Notes: generated by a model from the sequence alone, not told the origin. A stretch of DNA of 14,337 bases from Candidatus Nomurabacteria bacterium (GCA_943355045.1 CALRDY010000007.1:1-14337), one strand, 5' to 3'. Shown: positions 1 through 4,796, numbered from the stretch's first letter. A program made the numbers and translations.

Positions 1-762
1 CCGCTCCGCGTCAGCGAGGGCGCGATCGCATTTGATCAGGTGTGTTTCGAGTATCACGACAGTCAGGCAGTGCTCAAGGATTTCAATCTCGCGATACAGC
101 CGCACGAAAAGGTGGCGCTCATCGGCTCTTCGGGTGCAGGGAAGACGACCATCACTAAGCTCCTGCTGCGTCTGTATGACGTCAGTGGCGGCGCTATTAC
201 TATCGACGGTCAGAATATCGCGCAGGTAACGCAGGAGAGCTTGCGTTCCTCAATCGCCTTTGTCCCGCAGGAGCCGATGCTCTTCCACCGTTCGCTCATG
301 GAGAATATCCGCTACGGTCGACAAGGTGCCACCGATGAAGAGGTCATCGAGGCGGCGAAGCAGGCGCATTGTCACGAGTTCATCAGTCGGTATCCCGAAG
401 GTTTCGGGACGATGGTCGGCGAGCGCGGCGTGAAGCTCTCGGGTGGCGAGCGACAGCGCGTCGCCATCGCTCGGGCGATCCTCAAGAATGCGCCGATCCT
501 CGTGCTCGACGAAGCGACGTCGAGCCTCGATTCCGAATCCGAACGGCTCATCCAGGATGCGCTCCTGCGGCTGATGAAAGGGAAGACCGTCATCGCCATC
601 GCGCACCGGCTCTCGACCGTCATGAACATGGACCGCCTCATCGTGATGGAGCAGGGCGCAGTCGTTCTCTCCGGTACGCACGATGAGCTCCTCGCGCACG
701 AGAGCAATCTCTACAAGAAGCTTTGGGACATCCAGGCGGGCGGCTTCATCCGGGCGGATTAG
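1..762 (+). CDS. ABC exporter, nucleotide-binding domain (5' end outside window)
   Basis: C-terminal 253 residues of an ABC exporter subunit of the MsbA/LmrA-like fused membrane-plus-ATPase type. The reading frame is open from base 1, so the membrane domain lies upstream of the window. Visible in order: an A-loop-like FEY near residue 18, Walker A (GSSGAGKTT, about residues 43-51), Q-loop (VPQEP), signature LSGGERQR, Walker B (ILVLDEAT), D-loop (SLDSES) and switch His in IAHRL. All catalytic motifs are intact, so the ATPase should be active. The signature and the x-loop-like sequence just before it (VGERG) are typical of exporters rather than importers. The substrate (lipid, peptide or drug) cannot be told from the ATPase half. 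It ends with TAG and is followed by 274 nt of non-coding DNA with no clear terminator. Confidence 0.93.
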   Translation, partial: PLRVSEGAIAFDQVCFEYHDSQAVLKDFNLAIQPHEKVALIGSSGAGKTTITKLLLRLYDVSGGAITIDGQNIAQVTQESLRSSIAFVPQEPMLFHRSLMENIRYGRQGATDEEVIEAAKQAHCHEFISRYPEGFGTMVGERGVKLSGGERQRVAIARAILKNAPILVLDEATSSLDSESERLIQDALLRLMKGKTVIAIAHRLSTVMNMDRLIVMEQGAVVLSGTHDELLAHESNLYKKLWDIQAGGFIRAD

Positions 763-887
763 ATTGTCTGAATGGGATGGGTTTGGTAGTGTGTCAATAA
801 CGAGCTGGATGAATCGCCGTTGTATGAGTACATACGCCGGCGCGTTCGGCGAAACGGTGCCTATGGCACTGGCACGCTCGACCGGCA

Positions 888-913
888 GGAAAATCATTTA
901 ACAACGATTTTCC
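888..913. repeat. inverted repeat / hairpin
   Basis: Perfect 8-bp stem GGAAAATC (888-895) and GATTTTCC (906-913) around a 10-nt loop. No T-run follows on either strand, so it is not a classical terminator. It lies 126 nt after the ABC exporter stop. Confidence 0.6.
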
Positions 914-948
914 CACCGTTCTCGCGTACCGCGCTTCGCGCTCGTTCG

Positions 949-966
949 CCTCACTTTGCCGGTGTA
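949..966 (+). repeat. direct repeat, upstream copy of tRNA-Met 5' border
   Basis: CCTCACTTTGCCGGTGTA here and CCTCACTTGCCGGTGTA at 1029-1045 differ by one inserted T. The second copy runs from 8 nt before the tRNA-Met gene into its first 9 nucleotides. The copies start 80 nt apart. Confidence 0.7.
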
Positions 967-983
967 AGCGTTGCTTGCACCGG
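959..983. repeat. inverted repeat / hairpin with 3-nt loop
   Basis: Stem CCGGTGTAAGC (959-969) against GCTTGCACCGG (973-983): 11 pairs with one T·G wobble and a 3-nt loop. The left arm is also part of the duplicated tRNA-Met border sequence. Confidence 0.65.
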
Positions 984-991
984 GTGCGTTC

Positions 992-1030
992 GGAAAATAT
1001 GAATATATGAAGACATACATTCATATTTCC
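992..1030. repeat. inverted repeat / AT-rich hairpin before tRNA-Met
   Basis: Stem GGAAAATATGAAT (992-1004) against ATTCATATTTCC (1019-1030), 12 pairs with one bulged A and a 14-nt loop. It ends 6 nt before the tRNA-Met gene, so it overlaps the region where that gene's promoter or 5' leader must lie. Confidence 0.6.
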
Positions 1031-1045
1031 TCACTTGCCGGTGTA
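1029..1045 (+). repeat. direct repeat, downstream copy (tRNA-Met 5' border)
   Basis: Partner of the repeat at 949-966, with a one-base length difference. It covers the last 8 nt of the spacer and nucleotides 1-9 of tRNA-Met. Confidence 0.7.
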
Positions 1046-1110
1046 GTTCAATGGTAGAACGAAGGACTCATAAGCCTTAGACAATGGTTCGATTCCATTC
1101 ATCGGCACCA
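1037..1110 (+). tRNA. tRNA-Met (CAU), probably elongator
   Basis: A complete cloverleaf can be drawn. The acceptor is GCCGGTG/CATCGGC with one G·T pair. The D arm is GTTC/GAAC. The anticodon stem is AAGG/CCTT with an A·G apposition next to the loop. The loop is CTCATAA with anticodon CAT at 1069-1071, and the T arm is AATGG/CCATT. The CCA end is encoded (1108-1110). Position 1 pairs with 72 (G-C), unlike bacterial initiator tRNAs, and loop CTCATAA is the usual elongator tRNA-Met loop. An Ile tRNA whose CAU is modified to lysidine is the alternative. It is not interrupted by an intron. Confidence 0.93.
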
Positions 1111-1159
1111 AGAAATTAGATATCTGGGGATATGCGATGGCTATAGTAATGTCCTGTCA

Positions 1160-1165
1160 TATACT
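1160..1165 (+). promoter_or_regulatory. -10 box TATACT, LAGLIDADG gene
   Basis: TATACT ends 6 nt before ATG 1172. A start of transcription 6-7 nt after the box would fall on the start codon, giving a leaderless mRNA. No Shine-Dalgarno sequence precedes the ATG and no convincing -35 is seen. Confidence 0.45.
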
Positions 1166-1171
1166 TTATGC

Positions 1172-1858
1172 ATGCCTATGCATCGAGATCTGAACCATGA
1201 TTTCTTCAAGAAGTGGTCAGCTGAGATGGCCTACGTGCTCGGTTTCTTTGCCGCAGACGGCTCTATGATTCAAAATAAGCGCGGTGGACACTTCATCGAG
1301 TTCACAATTACGGATCGCATTGTCCTTGAGCAGATACAACAAGTGACGAACTCGACACATCGAATTGCAGAGCGTGCACAGAGAGCCAAGCATAAAACGG
1401 CATACCGTTTACAGATTGGCAGTAAGAAATGGTTCGAAGATTTGTCCCGTCTCGGTTTCATGCAGAATAAAAGCAAGAGACTCCCATTTCCTGAAATACC
1501 GACAAAATATTTTGGAGATTTTGTGCGCGGATATTTTGACGGAGATGGTTGTGTATATTTCAGTCATCTCAAATATGCGGATCGTAAGAAACCTCGCTGG
1601 GTGCTGCTAACGCTTTTTACGAGTGGTTGTCGTCCATTTCTGGACTCACTTTGGAATGCCCTAAAGATTCATGGCATTCATGGCGGTTCATTAAAGAAGA
1701 AAACACGTGGTTTCGAACTCGTCTTCAGCCATAGCGATAGCGTTGCACTTCATCGCATCATGTATCATACTGGCAAAATCCCGGAGTTATATCTGCCTCG
1801 CAAGCGAATAAAGCTTGAGAGGGCGATTCGGGCGTTGAAGATTGCGGTCGTGGTGTAG
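1172..1858 (+). CDS. LAGLIDADG homing endonuclease
   Basis: 228-residue protein with two LAGLIDADG motifs, one at residues 22-30 (LGFFAADG, Asp29) and one at 117-126 (GYFDGDG, Asp125). This is the layout of single-chain (pseudo-dimeric) homing endonucleases, which cut long DNA sites and promote their own spread. Both acidic metal-binding residues are present, so it may be active. The gene is not inside an intron: it is free-standing, 61 nt after tRNA-Met. Codon 225 begins exactly at nucleotide 1 of tRNA-Asp, so the last four codons (A-V-V-V) and the TAG stop are tRNA sequence. It is more AT-rich than the housekeeping genes nearby, consistent with acquisition. ATG 1178 is a second possible start; 1172 is preferred from the -10 spacing. 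It could also be a maturase for an intron elsewhere. Confidence 0.88.
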   Translation: MPMHRDLNHDFFKKWSAEMAYVLGFFAADGSMIQNKRGGHFIEFTITDRIVLEQIQQVTNSTHRIAERAQRAKHKTAYRLQIGSKKWFEDLSRLGFMQNKSKRLPFPEIPTKYFGDFVRGYFDGDGCVYFSHLKYADRKKPRWVLLTLFTSGCRPFLDSLWNALKIHGIHGGSLKKKTRGFELVFSHSDSVALHRIMYHTGKIPELYLPRKRIKLERAIRALKIAVVV

Positions 1859-1918
1859 CCTGGTTAACACGTCTCCCTGTCACGGAGAAGATCGTGGGTT
1901 CAAATCCCATCGACCGCG
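1844..1918 (+). tRNA. tRNA-Asp (GUC)
   Basis: Acceptor GCGGTCG/CGACCGC, D arm GTGT/ACAC, anticodon stem TCTCC/GGAGA with loop CTGTCAC (anticodon GTC), T arm GTGGG/CCCAT, and discriminator G73 as expected for Asp. CCA is not encoded: CAA follows, so the CCA-adding enzyme is needed, unlike the other three tRNAs in the window. Its first 15 nt are also the 3' end of the LAGLIDADG ORF, and its last base is the first base of the terminator stem. Confidence 0.95.
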
Positions 1919-1960
1919 CAAAATGAAAAGAGCCCCCGAAAGGGGCTCTTTTCATTTTGC
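1918..1960. terminator. strong bidirectional intrinsic terminator
   Basis: Perfect 19-bp inverted repeat (1918-1936 with 1942-1960) around a 5-nt loop CGAAA. The GC-rich inner stem AGAGCCCC is flanked by A-rich and T-rich arms, so it gives a U-tract on both strands. It can end the tRNA-Met/endonuclease/tRNA-Asp transcript on the plus strand and the cupin-oxidase transcript on the minus strand. Confidence 0.9.
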
Positions 1961-1999
1961 GCGAGGATGCTTGGCCAATCTCGCTTTCCATACGAGGAC

Positions 2000-2707
2000 T
2001 TAAGAATACTTCGATTCTTCGCTTGTCTGCGCTTCGCGCGCCGAACGGTTCCGGTGGATGAGCTCATCGTTCCGGATGAGCTCGAACAGCTCGTATTCGC
2101 TGCGAGCAGTCCTTCCGTAGAAGGCGAGGAAATCGGATAGGACTGGCGTCTGCCGCAAGCGGTCGCCCTCGGCATCGAGGAATTTCTGATACTGCGCGTA
2201 CGCATGCGACTCGAAGAGGTAGTTGAGGTCGAGCGCCGCGCGACGAGAGAAGAGGAAAAGGACGTAGACGATCCAGAAATAGAGAAATGAGAAGAGGAAC
2301 GGGATGATCGTGTGGCGGAGGAAGCTCTGGCAGCGGAGACGGCGCACGATCTGCGAGAGGACGACGACGTGCATCGTCTCGTTGTCTTGCGCCATGCGGC
2401 TGAAGGCGCTCAGTCTCGTCAGCTCGATGGCTCGCCGCTCGTCCGAGTACAGCGCGGTCAGGATGGTATACGCAGCGACTTCCCACGACTGGTAGGGGAT
2501 GCGAGCGATGACTTCGATCGCTTTGAACTTCGCATAAGACGGCTTGCGACCATACACGAAGGTGCCGAAATGTATGAGTAGCGCCCCGAGCAGTCGCGCT
2601 ATGAATACGGGGCGGTAGTGGTCGAAGGGCGCGGCGAATTCGGCCCGGAGAGCGGGGTCGTTCAGAGAGTGGGCGAGCGCTTCGTTGCTTTTGAATTCTT
2701 CGTTCAT
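2000..2707 (-). CDS. alternative oxidase / plastid terminal oxidase-like di-iron protein
   Basis: 235-residue protein that I assign to the AOX/PTOX quinol oxidase family from its motif series. IEVIARIPY (Glu65) matches the family's LET...IARVPY segment. DNETMH (Glu110, His113) matches NExxH. FESHAYAQYQKF (Glu166) matches the PTOX segment ExHAYxTYDKF. IRNDELIH (Glu215, His218) matches IRDDEAxH. Together these give the four Glu and two His ligands of a non-haem di-iron centre. A hydrophobic stretch near 134-153 would dip into the membrane, as expected for these interfacial enzymes. The expected reaction is oxidation of quinol with reduction of O2 to water, without proton pumping. The Glu65-Glu110 spacing is about 6 residues longer than in PTOX. 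Its ATG overlaps the cupin stop (ATGA), so the two are probably co-translated. Quinol use is inferred; another donor is possible. Confidence 0.8.
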   Translation of the reverse strand: MNEEFKSNEALAHSLNDPALRAEFAAPFDHYRPVFIARLLGALLIHFGTFVYGRKPSYAKFKAIEVIARIPYQSWEVAAYTILTALYSDERRAIELTRLSAFSRMAQDNETMHVVVLSQIVRRLRCQSFLRHTIIPFLFSFLYFWIVYVLFLFSRRAALDLNYLFESHAYAQYQKFLDAEGDRLRQTPVLSDFLAFYGRTARSEYELFELIRNDELIHRNRSAREAQTSEESKYS

Positions 2708-3060
2708 GACGTGCGGCCGTACCGGTCCTCGAGGCGCTTTATGTCGCCTTCATCGAAGTCGCCGAACGCTATCTCGAGGCACACGAGTCCTTCCGGCCCG
2801 CCGAGGATGCGGTGCTCCGCATGGCGCGGCGTGAAGAACGTGTCGCCTTCATGCGCCACGCTCTCTTTCCCCCCGATCGTGATGGTGCCGGAACCTTTGA
2901 GGACGCGCCAGAACTCGTCGCGGTGTTCGTGGGTCTGCAGGCTGATGGACTCTCCGGCAGTAACCGTGATCAGCTTGACCGTCGTCTTCTCGTTCAACGT
3001 GAAGCGCTCAAAGTTTCCCCACGGGCGCTGTTCTTTTTCATAGTGTGAGAGGTTTTCCAT
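2704..3060 (-). CDS. cupin-domain protein, phosphomannose isomerase type II-like
   Basis: Small single-domain cupin of 118 residues. Cupin motif 1 is visible as THEHRDEFWRVLKG (two His and one Glu metal ligands) and motif 2 as GDTFFTPRHAEHRI (His ligand). The sequence resembles the C-terminal cupin of mannose-6-phosphate isomerase/mannose-1-phosphate guanylyltransferase, and the start WGNFERF is typical of that group. The reaction would be Fru-6-P to Man-6-P, but small cupins vary widely and the substrate is uncertain. ATG 3069 is only 2 nt from a TATACT -10 box, so it would not be transcribed; ATG 3060, 11 nt from the box, is chosen. It is the first gene of a two-gene minus-strand operon with the oxidase, divergent from the SemiSWEET gene. 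Confidence 0.82.
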   Translation of the reverse strand: MENLSHYEKEQRPWGNFERFTLNEKTTVKLITVTAGESISLQTHEHRDEFWRVLKGSGTITIGGKESVAHEGDTFFTPRHAEHRILGGPEGLVCLEIAFGDFDEGDIKRLEDRYGRTS

Positions 3061-3071
3061 ATAGTTCATCT

Positions 3072-3077
3072 AGTATA
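3072..3077 (-). promoter_or_regulatory. -10 box TATACT, cupin-oxidase operon
   Basis: On the minus strand TATACT lies 11 nt before ATG 3060. It is used here to choose 3060 over the upstream in-frame ATG at 3069. Confidence 0.45.
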
Positions 3078-3093
3078 CCGCGCATGCATGGGC

Positions 3094-3099
3094 TATCAT
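3094..3099 (+). promoter_or_regulatory. -10-like box TATCAT, SemiSWEET gene
   Basis: TATCAT lies 7 nt before ATG 3107, the same spacing as at other putative leaderless genes in the window. The divergent cupin box is 17 nt away, so the two promoters are back to back in a 46-nt spacer. Confidence 0.35.
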
Positions 3100-3106
3100 A
3101 CGCGCT

Positions 3107-3439
3107 ATGCACCATGGCCTCCATCATATACGCACACGCGCGTGCGTGACGGAAGGGCTTGAGCCATTTCCTGCGCGCACGCTGCCGATGCGCCTGCTCG
3201 ATTACGTCATGTACGGCGTCGCGTTTGTCGCTCCGCTCGCGCTCCTACCGCAGATACTCCAGATCTATGGGACGAAGAGTTCAGAGGGAGTATCGCTCCT
3301 TACCTGGTCGCTCCTCACGCTCTCAAACATCCTCTGGACCGTGTACGCCATGGTGCATAAGGACAAGCATCTTTTCTTCGCCAGTGCATCCGTGATCGTA
3401 TTCCACCTGACAATCGTCATCGGGCTGCTCATCTATTGA
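3107..3439 (+). CDS. SemiSWEET-like sugar transporter (PQ-loop/MtN3 family)
   Basis: Three predicted membrane helices with the family marks: LLPQILQIY (PQ motif at the end of helix 1), the loop GTKSSEGVS, and helix 2 with W and N residues (SNILWTVY). SemiSWEETs are half-size sugar facilitators that work as dimers. The length from Met28 (ATG 3188) is 83 residues, normal for the family. Starting at 3107 adds 27 residues with no resemblance to the family. I give 3107 because a -10-like hexamer sits 7 nt before it, but 3188 may be the real start. It stands alone, divergent from the cupin-oxidase pair. The sugar is unknown. Confidence 0.8.
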   Translation: MHHGLHHIRTRACVTEGLEPFPARTLPMRLLDYVMYGVAFVAPLALLPQILQIYGTKSSEGVSLLTWSLLTLSNILWTVYAMVHKDKHLFFASASVIVFHLTIVIGLLIY

Positions 3440-3506
3440 AAGAGAAGTTAACAGAATCTGTATATCCACAGACATTACTAAATAGCTCAAAGAGGCGACG
3501 CTAGGA

Positions 3507-3878
3507 ATGATGGATAAGGCTCTCTTAGAGCGTTGGTACATTTGCGACAAAAAATCGGTGCACGACATCGCTCGGGCATTTCGTTGTTCCGATGGAAAGA
3601 TAAATTATTGGCTAGAGAAACACTCAATTCAGAAACGTTCGATTAGCGAGGCGATATATACAAAACATAACCCAGACGGAGATCCTTTTTTACCTCAAGC
3701 ATTTAAAACGAGCAAAGACTCTTTTCTTTTTGGTCTCGGTCTCGGCTTGTATTGGGGCGAAGGTACGAAAAAGAATCTAAATCAGGTTCGGTTAGGTAAC
3801 ACAGATCCGCATCTCGTCTTCGTTTCGGTTTGCAGAATTTTGGTTAGCGAAATTGAAAGAATGAAAGAACTCCGCTAG
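3507..3878 (+). pseudogene. remnant of an HTH plus LAGLIDADG-like protein
   Basis: 123 residues. The N-terminus (about 15-45) reads as a helix-turn-helix (SVHDIARAF...GKINYWLEKHSI). It is followed at 73-98 by LFGLGLGLYWGEGTKK...VRLGNTDPHLV, a diverged LAGLIDADG-type segment of the kind found in free-standing endonuclease-like proteins of CPR bacteria and archaea. After the first half-domain the protein stops in EIERMKELR, and nothing resembling a second half follows. The last codons lie in the TTGAAA-N17-TAGTAT promoter of the next tRNA, so the 3' part seems to have been lost at that junction. Family placement rests on the motif only. A TAGGA next to ATG 3507 is a poor ribosome site; probably not functional. 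Confidence 0.5.
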
Positions 3879-3881
3879 TAT
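3853..3881 (+). promoter_or_regulatory. promoter of tRNA-Thr(GGU)
   Basis: TTGAAA (3853-3858), a 17-nt spacer and TAGTAT (3876-3881), 15 nt before the tRNA 5' end. It is the best -35/-10 pair in the window and lies within the 3' end of the broken endonuclease ORF, whose TAG stop is the first half of the -10 box. Confidence 0.65.
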
Positions 3882-3896
3882 GCATGGGTGCACTAA

Positions 3897-4158
3897 GCCG
3901 AGATAGCTCAGTTGGTAGAGCACGTCCATGGTGGGTCGCAGACCCTGCCCATCCCAGTAGTAATACCGAGATGAATCCTGAATAACGGTTAATAGCCCCG
4001 CGGGCCAAGACCGTGGCACTCGCTTGAGGGCCCGAACGACTGACAAAGGTGTCCAGCAATCTTGCGGGACAAAGATACAGTCTAGCCCTCCCGTATATAT
4101 AAAGGGGAGGTGTAAGCGAAGGACGAGGTCGTCGGTTCAATCCCGACTCTCGGCTCCA
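3897..4158 (+). tRNA. tRNA-Thr (GGU) interrupted by a group I intron
   Basis: The 5' exon is 3897-3932 and the 3' exon 4119-4158. Joined, they give a normal 76-nt tRNA: acceptor GCCGAGA/TCTCGGC, D arm GCTC/GAGC, anticodon stem CGTCC/GGACG, loop AT-GGT-AA, T arm GTCGG/CCGAC, discriminator T and encoded CCA (4156-4158). Anticodon GGT (3930-3932) reads ACC/ACU. The loop frame AT-nnn-AA and discriminator T match the neighbouring tRNA-Thr(CGU), supporting the Thr assignment. The intron lies directly after nucleotide 36, between anticodon and A37. It must be removed for function. Confidence 0.88.
3933..4118 (+). ncRNA. group I self-splicing intron in tRNA-Thr(GGU)
   Basis: 186 nt without an ORF. 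It starts after exon T3932 and ends in G4118, as group I introns do. P1: the exon end ATGGT can pair with GCCCAT (U·G at the splice site, one bulged C), extended by GGGTC/GACCC. A Q-like element AATCCTGA is at 3974-3981. P3 can form from ATACC (3963-3967) and GGTGT (4048-4052). P7 is GACTG (4038-4042) with CAGTC (4078-4082). The S element AAGATACAGTCT (4072-4083) is close to the group I consensus AAGATATAGTCC. P8 is the hairpin at about 4053-4067. P9 is CCTCCC/GGGAGG (about 4087-4110). The size and tRNA anticodon-loop site recall the small IC3 introns. Splicing is by two transesterifications started by exogenous guanosine. Confidence 0.83.
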
Positions 4159-4226
4159 GAATCAAAGGTAGGTTAATTATCAACACGCGACCACTAAGTT
4201 TTAGTAGTATTGGTCTACAGTTGCGG

Positions 4227-4232
4227 TATAAT
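4227..4232 (+). promoter_or_regulatory. -10 box TATAAT, HNH gene
   Basis: Consensus TATAAT, 6 nt before ATG 4239, with no Shine-Dalgarno sequence; a leaderless mRNA is expected. This argues against the in-frame TTG 4221, which lies upstream of the box. Confidence 0.55.
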
Positions 4233-4238
4233 GAACGC

Positions 4239-4694
4239 ATGTCGAATCCAAAAAAACCGAGGCCGAAATGCCCTGTGTGTGGAGAAGAACCGGCGCGCGC
4301 ATTTTACAAATATTGTAGCAACGCGTGCCAGCACGAATATCAATATCGTTTGTATACAGCCCGTTGGAAGAAGGGGGAAGAAAAAGGACTCAATGCCCAA
4401 GGACTTGTCTCAGATCCGGTTAAAAGATTTTTGAGACAAAAGTTTGGTAATAAGTGTTGCTTGTGTGGGTGGTCTGAAGTGAATTTGAAGACAAAAGTTG
4501 TTCCACTCGTCGCGGACCACATAGATGGTAACTGGAGAAATAATACGGAAGAGAATCTTCGACTTGTTTGCCCGAATTGCGATGCGCTCAGTTCAACTTT
4601 TTCTGCACTGAATAAAGGAAATGGACGTCCGTTTCGACCACCAAGTCTTCGAACTCAGGAAGCGCGGATACTCGCTCAGTCAAAGAAATTGTGA
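4239..4694 (+). CDS. HNH endonuclease (free-standing)
   Basis: 151-residue protein. An N-terminal Cys4 zinc-finger-like unit (CPVC at 11-14, YCSNAC at 25-30) is followed by an HNH domain: CCLC at 73-76, VADHIDGN with the catalytic DH at 93-94, ENLRLVCPNC with Asn106 and Cys111/Cys114. The two CxxC pairs should hold a structural zinc in the nuclease fold. HNH proteins of this size are common as homing or phage-type nicking/cutting enzymes. It sits between tRNA-Thr(GGU), which holds the group I intron, and tRNA-Thr(CGU), so it could be an endonuclease that mobilises the intron or itself; this is inference. It is AT-rich against its surroundings. Start chosen at ATG 4239 from the -10 position. 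Confidence 0.87.
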   Translation: MSNPKKPRPKCPVCGEEPARAFYKYCSNACQHEYQYRLYTARWKKGEEKGLNAQGLVSDPVKRFLRQKFGNKCCLCGWSEVNLKTKVVPLVADHIDGNWRNNTEENLRLVCPNCDALSSTFSALNKGNGRPFRPPSLRTQEARILAQSKKL

Positions 4695-4718
4695 TAATTT
4701 AACTAGGTTCATACATTT

Positions 4719-4794
4719 GCCGCCTTAGCTCAGTTGGTAGAGCATTTGCATCGTAAGCAAAATGTCCTCGGTTCGAGTCCGAGAGGCGGCTCCA
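4719..4794 (+). tRNA. tRNA-Thr (CGU)
   Basis: Acceptor GCCGCCT/AGGCGGC, D arm GCTC/GAGC, anticodon stem TTTGC/GCAAA, loop ATCGTAA with anticodon CGT (4752-4754), T arm CTCGG/CCGAG, discriminator T and encoded CCA (4792-4794). No intron. A possible -10 is GATAAT at 4693-4698, overlapping the end of the HNH gene, without a good -35. Confidence 0.95.
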
Positions 4795-4796
4795 GA

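Larger units (their letters stand above)
763..1036. other. non-coding spacer rich in inverted repeats
   Basis: No convincing gene is present; the short ORFs here have no recognisable sequence. It contains three hairpin-forming inverted repeats (888-913, 959-983, 992-1030), listed separately, and a copy of the tRNA-Met 5' border (949-966). A weak promoter for tRNA-Met could be TTGCAC at 975-980, a 17-nt spacer, and TATGAA at 998-1003; this is a pattern match only. Confidence 0.5.

Noticed and set aside
250..897. 215-codon minus-strand ORF opposite the ABC ATPase
   Set aside because: Shadow of the plus-strand ATPase frame; no recognisable motif.
888..913. Terminator for the ABC exporter gene
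   Set aside because: Only 8 bp, AT-rich stem, 126 nt from the stop codon and no T-run after it.
1037..1110. Intron in tRNA-Met, since an endonuclease gene follows
   Set aside because: The cloverleaf is continuous from acceptor to CCA; the endonuclease gene lies outside it.
4712..4717. TACATT with TTGTGA 17 nt upstream as promoter of tRNA-Thr(CGU)
   Set aside because: The box ends 1 nt before the tRNA, so transcription would start inside the tRNA.
4734..4796. Extension of the VTT protein back into tRNA-Thr(CGU) from TTG 4734
   Set aside because: These codons are tRNA sequence; ATG 4797 or 4812 gives a normal protein.
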